Positions 35,189 through 44,261 of a stretch of DNA of 64,000 nucleotides are shown here, piece after piece. Position 1 is the stretch's first letter. Every line of letters begins with the position of its first letter. A model generated the notes under the pieces. The model saw only the letters and a program-made list of their open reading frames with translations. It had not been told where the DNA came from and made no database searches. The stretch is from Streptomyces sp. NBC_00654 (lineage in GTDB: Bacteria; Actinomycetota; Actinomycetes; Streptomycetales; Streptomycetaceae), in contig NZ_JAPEOB010000001.1 of NCBI RefSeq assembly GCF_026341775.1, positions 2,604,001-2,668,000 of the forward strand, written 5' to 3'. Made by a program: the position numbers and the translations under genes.

Positions 35189-36837
35189 ACGCGCTCGTCC
35201 CGCTGCCGGTGCTGCTGCCGCTCTGCGCCACCGGCCTCAGCCTCGCCTTCGGCACCAGGCTCAAACGTTTCCAGCGCTTCATCAGCGTCGCCGTGCTCTC
35301 CGCCGTCACGGCGCTCTCGGTCGTCCTGATGATCGCCGCCGACACCGGCGGACCGCTCTCCGTCCACCTCGGCGACTTCGCACCGCCGCTGGGCATCACC
35401 CTGGTCGCCGACAGGCTCACCGGGCTGATGCTGACCGTCTCCTCGGCCGTCACGCTCTGCGTGCTCGTCTACTCCCTGGGCCAGGGCATGGCCGACCGGG
35501 ACGAGGAGACACCGGTGGCCGTGTTCCACCCCGCGTATCTCATCCTGGTCGCCGGGGTCTCCTGCACCTTCCTGGCCGGAGACCTCGTCAACCTGTACGT
35601 CGGCTTCGAGATCATGCTGGTGGCCAGCTTCGTCCTGCTGACACTCGGCGGCACCGGCCCCCGCATCCGGGCCGGATCCACCTACGTGATCATCTCGCTG
35701 TTCTCCTCGATGCTGTTCCTCACCGCCATCGCCATGACGTACGCGGCGACCGGCACCGCGAACTTCGCCCAGCTCGCCCAGCGCCTGGGCGAACTCCCGC
35801 TCGGCGTGCAGACCCTGATCCAGGCGATGCTGCTGACCGTCTTCGCGATCAAGGCCGCCGTGTTCCCGCTCGCCGCCTGGCTCCCCGACTCCTATCCCAC
35901 GGCCCCGGCCCCCGTCACCGCCGTCTTCGCGGGACTGCTCACCAAGGTCGGCGTCTACTGCATGCTGCGTACGGAGACGCTGCTGTTCCCCGGCAACCGG
36001 CTCGGCGATCTCCTGATGGCCGCCGCGCTCGCCTCGATGGTCATCGGCATCCTCGGCGCGGTAGCCCAGACCGACCTGAAGCGGCTGCTCTCCTTCACCC
36101 TGATCAGCCATATCGGCTACATGGTCTTCGGCATCGGGCTCGCCACCCGGCAGGCGTACGGCGGTGCCATCGTCTACGTCGCCCACCACATCACCGTCCA
36201 GACGACGCTGTTCCTCGTCGCCGGACTCATCGAACGCCGCGGCGGCACCACGGAACTCACCCGGCTCGGCGGTCTGGCCCGCGCCGCGCCGGTGCTGGCG
36301 CTCCTCTTCTTCGTCCCCGCGATGAACCTCGCCGGCATCCCCCCGCTGTCGGGGTTCATCGGGAAGCTCGGACTCATGCGGGCGGGTGTCGCCGACGGCG
36401 GCGTCTGGCCCTGGATCCTGGTCATCGGGTCGGCCGTGACCAGCCTGCTCACGCTGTACGTGATGGCCAAGGTCTGGAACCTGGCGTTCTGGCGGGCCGC
36501 GCCCCCCGGCCAGGCCGCCGACGGCACCGTCCTGGAGTCCGACGACGACAACGACAACGACACCGACGAGGGCCCCGACAACATCCCCGGCACCGGCGAC
36601 GAGAGCATCGCCCCCCGGCCCCACCCGGCCGGCCGGGTCGTCGCCGCCACCCTGCACGGACGGGCCGTCACCACCACGACCCGGCTGCCCCGCACCATGA
36701 CCGCGGCCACCGCCGCCACCGTCGTGCTCGGGCTGGCCTTCACCGTGCTCGCGGCCCCCCTGACCTCGTACACCGACCGCACGGCCGCCGAACTCCTGAG
36801 GCGGACCCCGTACATCGAGGAGGTGCTCGGCCGGTGA
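35185..36837 (+). CDS. mrpD: Antiporter subunit MrpD
   Basis: NuoM/N-like subunit of 550 residues with about 14 membrane helices. Typical segments: AIKAAVFPLAAWLPDSYP, APAPVTAVFAGLLTKVGVYC and PPLSGFIGKLGLM. A hydrophilic insertion near residue 450 carries an Asp/Asn-rich run. Forms the ion path with MrpA. ATGA and GTGA overlaps to both sides. Confidence 0.95.
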   Translation: MNALVPLPVLLPLCATGLSLAFGTRLKRFQRFISVAVLSAVTALSVVLMIAADTGGPLSVHLGDFAPPLGITLVADRLTGLMLTVSSAVTLCVLVYSLGQGMADRDEETPVAVFHPAYLILVAGVSCTFLAGDLVNLYVGFEIMLVASFVLLTLGGTGPRIRAGSTYVIISLFSSMLFLTAIAMTYAATGTANFAQLAQRLGELPLGVQTLIQAMLLTVFAIKAAVFPLAAWLPDSYPTAPAPVTAVFAGLLTKVGVYCMLRTETLLFPGNRLGDLLMAAALASMVIGILGAVAQTDLKRLLSFTLISHIGYMVFGIGLATRQAYGGAIVYVAHHITVQTTLFLVAGLIERRGGTTELTRLGGLARAAPVLALLFFVPAMNLAGIPPLSGFIGKLGLMRAGVADGGVWPWILVIGSAVTSLLTLYVMAKVWNLAFWRAAPPGQAADGTVLESDDDNDNDTDEGPDNIPGTGDESIAPRPHPAGRVVAATLHGRAVTTTTRLPRTMTAATAATVVLGLAFTVLAAPLTSYTDRTAAELLRRTPYIEEVLGR

Positions 36838-37460
36838 GACGATTCCTCACCCTGTCGTTCCGCAACGCCGATCTGCCGCCCTTCAGCTGCCAGTTCGGCG
36901 ACCGGCGCAGACGGGTGCTCGACCTGCCGCTGATCGCCTGGCTCACCGTGATCTGGGTCCTGCTCTGGTCCACGCTCACCTGGGCCAACGTGGTGACCGG
37001 TGTGGTCGTCGCGGTCGCCGTCTGCCTGGCCTTCCCACTGCCCCGCGTCGATCTGGGGCTGCGGCTGCACCTCTGGGGCATCCTGCGGCTCGTCGCCTAT
37101 CTCCTCTACGACATGTACACCTCGGGAGTGAAGGTCACCCGGCAGATCTTCGCCGGGCGCCCCCACCGGGCGGCCGTCATCGGCGTACCGCTGCGCTGCC
37201 GCAGCGACCTGATGCTCGCCGCGACCGCCGTGGCCGTCTCCAATGTGCCGGGCGGCTCGATCGTCGAGGTGCGCAGGGCCACCTCCACGGTGTTCCTGCA
37301 CGTCCTGGACGCGGACCGGCCGGAGGAGCTCGAAGCCGCCCGGCGTTCGGTGTGGCGGCTGGAGGAACTGACGGTACGGGCCTTCGGCACCCCCGACGAG
37401 ATCGTCAGGGTGGCCGGACCGCCCCCGCCGCACCGCACCCGGACAGCGGGAGGGACCTGA
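36834..37460 (+). CDS. mrpE: Antiporter subunit MrpE
   Basis: MnhE-family subunit of 208 residues, with two membrane helices (IAWLTVIWVLLWSTLTWANV) and a soluble C-terminal domain containing ATAVAVSNVPGGSIVEV. The N-terminal 30 residues extend the usual start. GTG start overlapping mrpD. Part of the Mrp complex. Confidence 0.93.
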   Translation: MRRFLTLSFRNADLPPFSCQFGDRRRRVLDLPLIAWLTVIWVLLWSTLTWANVVTGVVVAVAVCLAFPLPRVDLGLRLHLWGILRLVAYLLYDMYTSGVKVTRQIFAGRPHRAAVIGVPLRCRSDLMLAATAVAVSNVPGGSIVEVRRATSTVFLHVLDADRPEELEAARRSVWRLEELTVRAFGTPDEIVRVAGPPPPHRTRTAGGT

Positions 37461-37461
37461 C

Positions 37462-37797
37462 ATGAGCGCACCCGAGAACGTCGACCGGATCCTGCTGATC
37501 GCCGCCGTCGTGATGGTCGTCCTCGCCGGAGCACTGCTGCTGATCCGGATCTGGCGAGGCCCCTCCATGCTGGACCGGGCCATCGCGCTGGACGTGTGTG
37601 CCGCCCTGATCATCGCGGGCCTCGGCGCCAAGTCCGCCTTCGCCCGGGACTCGTTCTACTTCCCGATCATGCTGGTGCTGGCGTTCCTCGGTTTCACCGG
37701 GTCGGTGGGCATCGCCCGCTTCATCGCCGTACGCGACCGGCCGCTGTCCCGCCGGGTACCACCGCCCGGCACCGGAAGCCAGGAGGGATCGCGGTGA
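37462..37797 (+). CDS. mrpF: Antiporter subunit MrpF
   Basis: MnhF subunit of 111 residues with three membrane helices; RIWRGPSMLDRAIALDV is the family mark. Starts two bases after mrpE and overlaps mrpG by four bases. Confidence 0.93.
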   Translation: MSAPENVDRILLIAAVVMVVLAGALLLIRIWRGPSMLDRAIALDVCAALIIAGLGAKSAFARDSFYFPIMLVLAFLGFTGSVGIARFIAVRDRPLSRRVPPPGTGSQEGSR

Positions 37798-38147
37798 ACG
37801 TCTGGTTCCGGATCGCCGACACGGCCGGTGCCGCCGTGCTCCTCGTCGGGGCGCTGATCTGTCTGCTCGGAGTGATCGGCATGCTGCGGCTGCCGGACGT
37901 CCTGTCCCGCAGCCATGCCGCGACCAAGCCGCAGACCCTCGGGATACTGCTCGTGCTGGCCGGGGTGGCGCTGCGGCTGCGCAGCGGCATGGACCTCGCC
38001 ACCCTCGGCCTCATCGGCTTCTTCCAGATGCTGACCGGCCCGGTCGCCGCGCATCTGGTGGCCCGGTCCGCGTACCGGACCGGGCAGGTCGACCACGCCG
38101 AACTGCTCTTCGACGAACTCGACGAACAGCTGACCGAGGAGAAGTGA
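37794..38147 (+). CDS. mrpG: Antiporter subunit MrpG
   Basis: MnhG subunit of 117 residues with three membrane helices and the marker GVIGMLRLPDVLSRSHAATKPQTLG. GTG start overlapping mrpF. Last gene of the operon. Confidence 0.93.
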   Translation: MNVWFRIADTAGAAVLLVGALICLLGVIGMLRLPDVLSRSHAATKPQTLGILLVLAGVALRLRSGMDLATLGLIGFFQMLTGPVAAHLVARSAYRTGQVDHAELLFDELDEQLTEEK

Positions 38148-38162
38148 CCGGAAGACCGGTCA
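38145..38162. terminator. Hairpin at mrpG / SnoaL-like convergent end
   Basis: TGACCGG-AAGA-CCGGTCA, a perfect 7-bp stem that includes the stop codons of both converging genes. Likely a two-way terminator. Confidence 0.6.
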
Positions 38163-38528
38163 GGCCCCCGGCAGCCGGTCCAGGAAGCCGCTGACCGAGC
38201 TGATCCGCCCGTCCCCGGCCAGCCTGATCACGTCGAACCCGGCGGCGGGCGCCGAACCGTCCGCCCCGGAGACCAGGTCCCAGGTGAAGCGCACCAGGTC
38301 GTGGTGGGCGTCCGGGGTACCGGTCGGACGGAAGCCGAAGCCGGGGAACTGCCGGTGCGCACCGCTGATCGCGGCCACCAGCCCGTCATGACCCCGCACA
38401 TCGGCCAGCGGGTCGGTGTAGGTGGCGTCCTCGGTGAAGGCCGCGGCCACCGCCTTCTCCAGCTCCTCGGGCGAGGTGGTGTTCCAGGCGGTGAAGTAGC
38501 GCTGAACGGCGTCCTCGTATGCGGTCAC
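38160..38528 (-). CDS. SnoaL-like/NTF2-fold protein
   Basis: NTF2-like polyketide cyclase/isomerase-fold protein of 122 residues: YFTAWNTTSPEELEKAVAAAF, DATYTDPLADVRGHDGLVAAI and DVIRLAGDGRISSVSGF. Fold is clear, function is not; such proteins can be isomerases, cyclases or binding proteins. GTG start at 38528. It converges on mrpG. Confidence 0.82.
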   Translation of the reverse strand: MTAYEDAVQRYFTAWNTTSPEELEKAVAAAFTEDATYTDPLADVRGHDGLVAAISGAHRQFPGFGFRPTGTPDAHHDLVRFTWDLVSGADGSAPAAGFDVIRLAGDGRISSVSGFLDRLPGA

Positions 38529-38696
38529 GGTGCGTCCTCTCGCCGGGGCCGCGGGGGCCCTCGTCCACCGCTCCGGTGCTCCGGGGCGGTGGACACACCC
38601 TGACGCGGGGGCCGGGCCGGGGTCGATTACCTCCCGGGTAAGGGAGATCGCCGCTCCGCCCCACAGGGACACATTCCGCGTGCCATGATGCGGGCA

Positions 38697-39446
38697 ATGC
38701 CGGACGCTGGGGGGCGTATGGGAAGCACAGGTACAGTGCTGCGCGAATTGCGCGGCGCGCAGAAGACGTCCAAGGGCGTCTCGCTCTACTCGCGATACGT
38801 GAACCGTCCGGCGGGGCGGGTGCTGGCGGCCGGGGCCTTCCGGGCGGGCCTGACGCCCAACCAGGTCACTCTCGTCAGCGCCCTGTTCACCTTCGCGGCG
38901 ATCTCCTCGCTCGCCCTGGTCCCGCCCTCGTGGGGGCTGGGCCTCGCCGTCTGCGCGGGGCTGGTGACCGGCTTCGCCTTCGACTCGGCCGACGGCCAGC
39001 TCGCCCGGCTCACCGGCCGGGGCGGCCCCGACGGCGAGTGGCTGGACCATGTCGTGGACTGCGCGAAGATGATCCTCGTCCACACCGCCGTACTGATCTC
39101 CTTCTACCGCTTCACCGAACTGCCCGGCGACATCTGGCTGTTGCTGCCGCTGGGCTTCCTGTTCGTCTCGGTGCTCACCTTCTGCGCCGGACTGCTGCGC
39201 GAACAGCTCGGCCGGGCCGCCGCCCGCGCCGTCCCGGCCGGTTCCGCCCCGGCGCCGGCGTCCCGGCTGCGGGCCGTGGCGCTCCTGCCCGCGGACTACG
39301 GGGTGTTCTGCCTGGTGTTCCCGCTGCTCGGCGCACCCGGGGCCTTCCGGGCCGGGTACGCCGTGCTCGCGGCCGTGCACGCGGTGTTCCTGGTGGCGTT
39401 CCTCGCCAAGTGGTTCAGGGAGCTGAAAGCGTTCCGGGTTGACTGA
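38697..39446 (+). CDS. CDP-alcohol phosphatidyltransferase family protein
   Basis: Integral membrane transferase of 249 residues with the full CDP-alcohol motif: DSADGQLARLTGRGG then EWLDHVVD, meeting D-x2-DG-x2-AR-x8-G-x3-D-x3-D. It would join an alcohol or inositol/glycerol-type head group from a CDP-alcohol, or CDP-diacylglycerol, to an acceptor. Start choice is uncertain among ATGs at 38685, 38697 and 38718; CATGAT at 38684-38689 suits a leaderless start at 38697. The 3' end overlaps the cytidylyltransferase gene on the other strand, a likely functional partner. Confidence 0.85.
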   Translation: MPDAGGRMGSTGTVLRELRGAQKTSKGVSLYSRYVNRPAGRVLAAGAFRAGLTPNQVTLVSALFTFAAISSLALVPPSWGLGLAVCAGLVTGFAFDSADGQLARLTGRGGPDGEWLDHVVDCAKMILVHTAVLISFYRFTELPGDIWLLLPLGFLFVSVLTFCAGLLREQLGRAAARAVPAGSAPAPASRLRAVALLPADYGVFCLVFPLLGAPGAFRAGYAVLAAVHAVFLVAFLAKWFRELKAFRVD

Positions 39447-39864
39447 CCAGGACATCCAGCGCCCGGCGCAACTGGGTGCTGGAGGTGTGCACGGTGTACG
39501 GGAAGTAGACGACCTCCACGCCCACTTCGGCGAAGTCCCGCTCCAGCCGCTTCCCCTTTCCCGTGCCCCGCCAGTCGTCGCCCTTGAAGATCACGTCGAA
39601 CCGGACCTGCTGCCAGGTCTCGACCTTGTCCGGCACCGTCTCGACGAACGCGGCGTCCACGTAGCGGACGCTGCGGACGATCTCCAGCCGCTCGGGCAGC
39701 GGGATCACCGGCTTGTGGCCCTTGGCCAGGGCGGCCATCTCGTCCGAGACGACCCCCGCGACCAGGTAGTCGCACTGGCTGCGGGCGTGCCGCAGGATGT
39801 TCAGGTGCCCGACGTGGAACAGGTCGTACACCCCCGGTGCGTAACCGACTCTGTGCTGCGCCAT
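39415..39864 (-). CDS. TagD-like cytidylyl/adenylyltransferase
   Basis: Nucleotidyltransferase of 149 residues, glycerol-3-phosphate cytidylyltransferase type. The HxGH site is in YDLFHVGHLNIL, the lysine/GDDW region in VIFKGDDWRG, and the closing HTSSTQLRR resembles the ISST motif. It would make CDP-alcohol from CTP and a polyol phosphate; ethanolamine or inositol substrates are other options. The next-door CDP-alcohol phosphatidyltransferase may use its product. ATG at 39864 preferred to one five codons upstream. Confidence 0.85.
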   Translation of the reverse strand: MAQHRVGYAPGVYDLFHVGHLNILRHARSQCDYLVAGVVSDEMAALAKGHKPVIPLPERLEIVRSVRYVDAAFVETVPDKVETWQQVRFDVIFKGDDWRGTGKGKRLERDFAEVGVEVVYFPYTVHTSSTQLRRALDVLVSQPGTLSAP

Positions 39865-39958
39865 CCGTTCTCTCCCCACGGTGAACGCGATGTGTGGTGA
39901 TGTGCCAACGACCCTACTGTGAAGAACACTTGTGCAAGCCGTGAACGGATAAGCTCAA

Positions 39959-39986
39959 GGGGGGCTGTTCCTTGGGGGGCTGTTCC
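39959..39986 (+). repeat. Direct repeat GGGGGGCTGTTCC before glycosyltransferase
   Basis: Two copies (39959-39971 and 39974-39986) with a two-base gap in the leader of the glycosyltransferase operon. It may be a regulator site or a slippage product. Confidence 0.6.
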
Positions 39987-40030
39987 CCGGAGGAGTGGGG
40001 CTGCGGTTCCGGGGGGAAGGCGATCGTGTG

Positions 40031-41293
40031 ATGTCCGCTGTCGACCAGCACAGGCCGTTCGAGGGCCGCCGACTTCTGGTGGTCTCGACCAACTACGCAC
40101 CGGAGCTCACGGGCATCGGCCCGTACGCCACCCAGCTCGCCGAGCACTGGGCCGCCTCCGGCGCGCTGACCCAGGTGCTCACCGGCATGCCGCACTACCC
40201 GTCCTGGCGGGTCGACGCGCCCTACCGGGGAGTGTGGCGGGCGACCGAGACCCGTGTGGCCGTCGGTGTGCACCGCCGGAGACACTATGTGCCGTCCCGT
40301 CAGACGGCCCTGCGCAGAGCCGCGTTCGAGGCGACGATCCTCGGGCACGGGCTCCTCGCGCCGCCGCCCGGACGCCCGGACGCCGTGATCGCCCAGATGC
40401 CGAGCCTCGCGGGCGGGGTCATCGGCGCCCGGATCGCCCGCCGCCACCGTGTCCCCTACCTGCCCGTCGTCCAGGACCTGATGGGCGCGGCCGCCGCGCA
40501 GAGCGGCATCCGGGGCGGCGGCCGAGCGGCGGCGGTGGCCGCCGCCGCCGAGCGGTACGCGCTGCGCCACGCCGCCCTCGTCGGCGTCATCCACGAGAGT
40601 TTCGTCCCGGGCGTCAGAGCCCTCGGTGTCGACCCCGCACGCATCCGGCTGGTCCCCAACTGGACCCATGTGCAGGGGCCCACCGCCGACCGGGCGGCCA
40701 CCCGCGCCCGCCTCGGCTGGACCGAGGGCACCCCGGTCCTGCTGCACTCCGGGAACATGGGCCTCAAGCAGGGGCTCGAAGTCCTGGTCGACGCCGCCCG
40801 CCGGGCGCCGGACATCCGTGTCGTGCTGATGGGCGACGGGAACCAGCGCGACGCGCTGCGCGCCCGTGCCGCGGGACTGGCCAACCTCGACTTCCTGCCG
40901 CCCGCCGGGGCCGGGGAGTTCACCGACATCCTCGCCGCCGCCGATGTCCTCGCGGTGACCCAGCGCGCCTCGGTGCTCGACATGAGCGTCCCCTCCAAAC
41001 TGACCTCCTACTTCGTCTCCGGGCGGCCCGTCGTCGCCTCCGTCGCCGACGAGGGCGGCACGGCCGACGAGGTGCGCCGCTCGGGCGCCGGCGCGCTGGT
41101 CGCCCCGGAGGACCCGGCCGCCCTGCTCGACGCCGTACGGAAACTGGCCCAGGACCCCGTCGCGGCCGCCGCGCTCGGCGCGCACGGACCTCGCTACGTC
41201 GCACAGCATCTGAGCAGGCAGGCGGGGCTGGCCCGCTTCGACGCACTGCTGGCCGAGGTCCTCGGCACCGCACAAGGGAGCCCACGCCGATGA
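40031..41293 (+). CDS. Glycosyltransferase family 4 (WbuB-like)
   Basis: GT-B glycosyltransferase of 420 residues. N-terminal VVSTNYAPELTGIGPYATQLAEHW, then VLLHSGNMGLKQGLEVLVDA and PSKLTSYFVSGRPVVASV, typical of GT4 enzymes of the WbuB/colanic acid type that often add fucosamine-type or GlcNAc residues. ATG 40031 follows GGGGGGAAGG. Starts the operon with the Wzz-like and flippase genes. Donor sugar unknown. Confidence 0.87.
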   Translation: MSAVDQHRPFEGRRLLVVSTNYAPELTGIGPYATQLAEHWAASGALTQVLTGMPHYPSWRVDAPYRGVWRATETRVAVGVHRRRHYVPSRQTALRRAAFEATILGHGLLAPPPGRPDAVIAQMPSLAGGVIGARIARRHRVPYLPVVQDLMGAAAAQSGIRGGGRAAAVAAAAERYALRHAALVGVIHESFVPGVRALGVDPARIRLVPNWTHVQGPTADRAATRARLGWTEGTPVLLHSGNMGLKQGLEVLVDAARRAPDIRVVLMGDGNQRDALRARAAGLANLDFLPPAGAGEFTDILAAADVLAVTQRASVLDMSVPSKLTSYFVSGRPVVASVADEGGTADEVRRSGAGALVAPEDPAALLDAVRKLAQDPVAAAALGAHGPRYVAQHLSRQAGLARFDALLAEVLGTAQGSPRR

Positions 41294-42996
41294 CGCATCA
41301 GATCCGCCCCCTGGACGAACAGGACGAACCGGCGCTGCTGCGGGACCAGTTCCGCCAGCTCCTGCGTTACCGGCGGCTGCTCGGCGCCGGCATCGTCGTC
41401 GGGCTGCTCGGCGGCGCGTACCTCGCCCTGGGCGGCGAGGACACCTACACCGCGACCGGCGAGGTCCAGGTCCGCTCCGCCACCGCCGACCCCTTCGCCA
41501 CCGGCGCCTCGGCCGACAAGGGCATCAACATCGGCTCCGAACGGCAGACCGCCGTCAGCGACACCGTCGGCGCCCTGGCCGCCAACGCCCTGGCCCAGTG
41601 GGGCGACCATGTGCCCGCCGGCGAACTGCTCTCCGGCCTCCAGGTCACCAACCCGCCCAACACCCTCACCCTGCGCTTCTCCTACACCGGCCGCAGCCCC
41701 GCCCAGTCCAGCACCCGCGCCGAGGCCCTCGCCAACGCCTACCTGGAACACCGCAAGGCGCGCACCGAGGAGAGCATCGCGAACATGGCCACCGGCTACC
41801 GGGCCCAGCTCGAACCGCTGGAGGACAAGCGCGATCTGCTGGAGGAGGAGATCGGGGCGGGCGAGGCCGACGACGTGAGCAGCGCCCGCGCCAACATCAT
41901 CGTCTCCATCTCCGAACTCAGCAGGAAAATCTCCGAGTTGGAGGCACTGGACACCACACCCGGCTATCTCAACAAGAAGCCCGTCCCCCCGACCGAGCCC
42001 ACCGGGGCCGGGCTGCCGCTGCTGCTCGGACTCGGCGGCGTCGTCGGTCTCGCGCTCGGCCTGCTGATGTCGTGGGTGCGCCTCGTCTTCGACCCGGCCG
42101 TCCGCTCCACCCGCGAGGTCGTCCGCTGTCTGGGCGCCCCGCTGCTGGGCACCCTGCCCCGCGAGCGCACGGCCCCGGGCTCCCTGCTCGCGATCGGGCG
42201 CGGCGGCAGCCGGCTCGCCGAGGAGTACCGCGCCGTCGCCTTCCGGCTCGCCTACGACCCGTCCTTCGCCCGGAGCCGCCGGCTGCTGGTCACCGCCCCG
42301 CGCGGCGACAACGCCGCGGCGGCCGCGGCGGCCGCCAACCTGGCCGCCGCCTTCGCCGAGATGGGGCGTGACGTACTCCTCGTCGAGGCCGACCTCCGTA
42401 CCCCGTCACTGGCCCGGGACCTGGGCCAGGCCGCCTACGGCGTACGGCCGCGCTGGGCCGGGGACCCGGCGGCCTCCCCCCGGAACACCCCGCACGCCCC
42501 GGGCGGCTGGCCCGCGGGTACCCGCTCCAACGTGGACGTCCCCGGCTCCGGAGCCTTCGCCCTGGTCGCCGGGGCCACGGTGGACAATGTGCCGCGCGCC
42601 CTGACCTCGGAGTCCGTCGGACGCATCGTCGCCGAGGCCGACCGGCCCGGAGCCGTGGTCATCGTCCTCGCCCCGCCCGTCCTGGCGTACGCCGACGCGG
42701 TCGCCCTGGTGGACCGGGTGGAGGGCGTCATGGTGGTCTGCGACCCGCGTGAGGTGCACCGCAGCGACCTGGAACGCATCCGGGAGATCATCGGCGCGTC
42801 CGGCGGATCCGTGCTCGGCGTCCTGCTCCACCCGGGCCGCGGCCGGGCCCTGCGCCGGCCGCGCGCCGGGCGCCAGAAGTCCGCCCGGCGCCGCAACGGC
42901 TCCGGACCGGGCGCCCACACCGGGCCGGTGAGCACCGGTGACCCCAGCGAGACGCTCGGCCTGCGCCCCTACGACCTTCCCGCCGGGCGCCCATGA
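41290..42996 (+). CDS. Wzz/BY-kinase-like polysaccharide chain-length protein
   Basis: Polysaccharide co-polymerase of 568 residues. Two TM helices (VVGLLGGAYLAL near residue 40; LPLLLGLGGVVGLALGLLM near 245) bracket an extracytoplasmic coiled coil; a BY-kinase-like domain follows. The kinase domain seems inactive: where Walker A GxxGxGKS/T should be it reads VTAPRGDNAAAAAAAANLAA, without the Lys. The Walker A' region is VLLVEADLRTPSLA. The tail is basic without a Tyr cluster. Overlaps its neighbours by four bases. Confidence 0.85.
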   Translation: MTHQIRPLDEQDEPALLRDQFRQLLRYRRLLGAGIVVGLLGGAYLALGGEDTYTATGEVQVRSATADPFATGASADKGINIGSERQTAVSDTVGALAANALAQWGDHVPAGELLSGLQVTNPPNTLTLRFSYTGRSPAQSSTRAEALANAYLEHRKARTEESIANMATGYRAQLEPLEDKRDLLEEEIGAGEADDVSSARANIIVSISELSRKISELEALDTTPGYLNKKPVPPTEPTGAGLPLLLGLGGVVGLALGLLMSWVRLVFDPAVRSTREVVRCLGAPLLGTLPRERTAPGSLLAIGRGGSRLAEEYRAVAFRLAYDPSFARSRRLLVTAPRGDNAAAAAAAANLAAAFAEMGRDVLLVEADLRTPSLARDLGQAAYGVRPRWAGDPAASPRNTPHAPGGWPAGTRSNVDVPGSGAFALVAGATVDNVPRALTSESVGRIVAEADRPGAVVIVLAPPVLAYADAVALVDRVEGVMVVCDPREVHRSDLERIREIIGASGGSVLGVLLHPGRGRALRRPRAGRQKSARRRNGSGPGAHTGPVSTGDPSETLGLRPYDLPAGRP

Positions 42997-44261
42997 GAAC
43001 ACCCTCACGGGAGCCCGTGAGGACCCGGACCGCGATCGTCTGCTCGGTCGCGGACCAGGGCGTGGCGGCCCTCACCAACATCCTGGTGCTGGTAGCGGCC
43101 GCCCGGCTCTCCACCGTGGCCGACTTCGCCCGCTTCTCGGCCGTGTACCTCGTGTTCACCGTGCTCCTCGGGATCTCCGGCGCGTACACCGGACAGCCCC
43201 TGGTGCTGAGCCGCGGCCGCGGCGCGGAGACCCGGAGCGCCTGCCGCTCCGCCGTCGCCCTCACCCTGCTCGCCTCGGCGGCGCTCGGCGCGCTCCTCGC
43301 CGCCGTCTGCCTCCTGCTGCCCGGCGACACCGCCCGTGCCCTCATGATGCTGGGGATCGTCCTGCCAGTGGTCCTCGGCCAGGACGCCGCGCGCTACGCG
43401 TTCTCCACCCTCCAGCGGCCCCACCTCGCGCTGACGGCCGATCTGCTCCGGCTGGCCTGCGTACTGGCCGCGCTGTCCGCCCAGCCGTACGGCGCCGGGG
43501 CCGCGCGGCTGATCACCGTCTGGGGCCTGTCCGCGCTGCCCGCCCTGCTGCTCTCCGCCGCCCTGCTGCACCGGGAAGCGGCCGGGAGCCCGGTACGGCT
43601 GCGTCCGCTGCTGCGGCGGGGCCACCTCGGCAGGCGCTTCGTCGTCGAGTTCGGGGTGGGCAACGCGACCGGACAGCTCTCCGTCCTCGGGCTCGGCGCG
43701 GTCGGCAACCCGCTGCTGGTCGGCGCGCTGCGCGGGGCCACCACGCTGTTCGGGCCGCTCAACGTGCTCTTCACCTCGGCCACCGGCTTCGGCCCGCCGC
43801 TGCTCGGCCGGATCGGCGACGAGCGCCGCAGAATACGGGTCACCGCCGCACTCGCCGCCGTGCTGGCCGCGACCGCCGCCGCCTGGGCCACCGTGCTCGC
43901 GCTGCTCCCGGACGGGGCGGGCCGCGGACTGCTGGGCGACACCTGGCCGGTGGCATCCGCGCTGCTGCCCGCGACCGGCAGCCAGTACGCGGCGATGGCG
44001 GTGGGCACCTGCGGGCTGCTGGCCCTGCGGATGCTCGACCCACGGACCACCCTGGCGATCCAGGTGGTGTTCTCGCTGGCCGCCGTCGCCTTTCTGACCT
44101 GCGGCTATCTGCTCGCCGGAGTCCCCGGCGCCGCCTGGGGGCTCTGCCTGGGCTCGGTCTGCAAGGCCGCCGCCACCTGGACCCGGGTGTACCGGCTGCG
44201 CCGCCGCGCCCCGGCACCGGGGGAGCGGCTCAGCGCCGACGCCGTACGGCCCGCTCCCTGA
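42993..44261 (+). CDS. Polysaccharide flippase-like membrane protein (Wzx-like)
   Basis: Membrane protein of 422 residues with about 12-14 helices, MATE/oligosaccharide flippase superfamily. It should move lipid-linked repeat units across the membrane. Gene order (GT, Wzz-like, this, then polymerase) supports it more than sequence motifs, which are weak in this superfamily. The last 32 bp overlap the converging polymerase gene. Confidence 0.75.
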   Translation: MRTPSREPVRTRTAIVCSVADQGVAALTNILVLVAAARLSTVADFARFSAVYLVFTVLLGISGAYTGQPLVLSRGRGAETRSACRSAVALTLLASAALGALLAAVCLLLPGDTARALMMLGIVLPVVLGQDAARYAFSTLQRPHLALTADLLRLACVLAALSAQPYGAGAARLITVWGLSALPALLLSAALLHREAAGSPVRLRPLLRRGHLGRRFVVEFGVGNATGQLSVLGLGAVGNPLLVGALRGATTLFGPLNVLFTSATGFGPPLLGRIGDERRRIRVTAALAAVLAATAAAWATVLALLPDGAGRGLLGDTWPVASALLPATGSQYAAMAVGTCGLLALRMLDPRTTLAIQVVFSLAAVAFLTCGYLLAGVPGAAWGLCLGSVCKAAATWTRVYRLRRRAPAPGERLSADAVRPAP

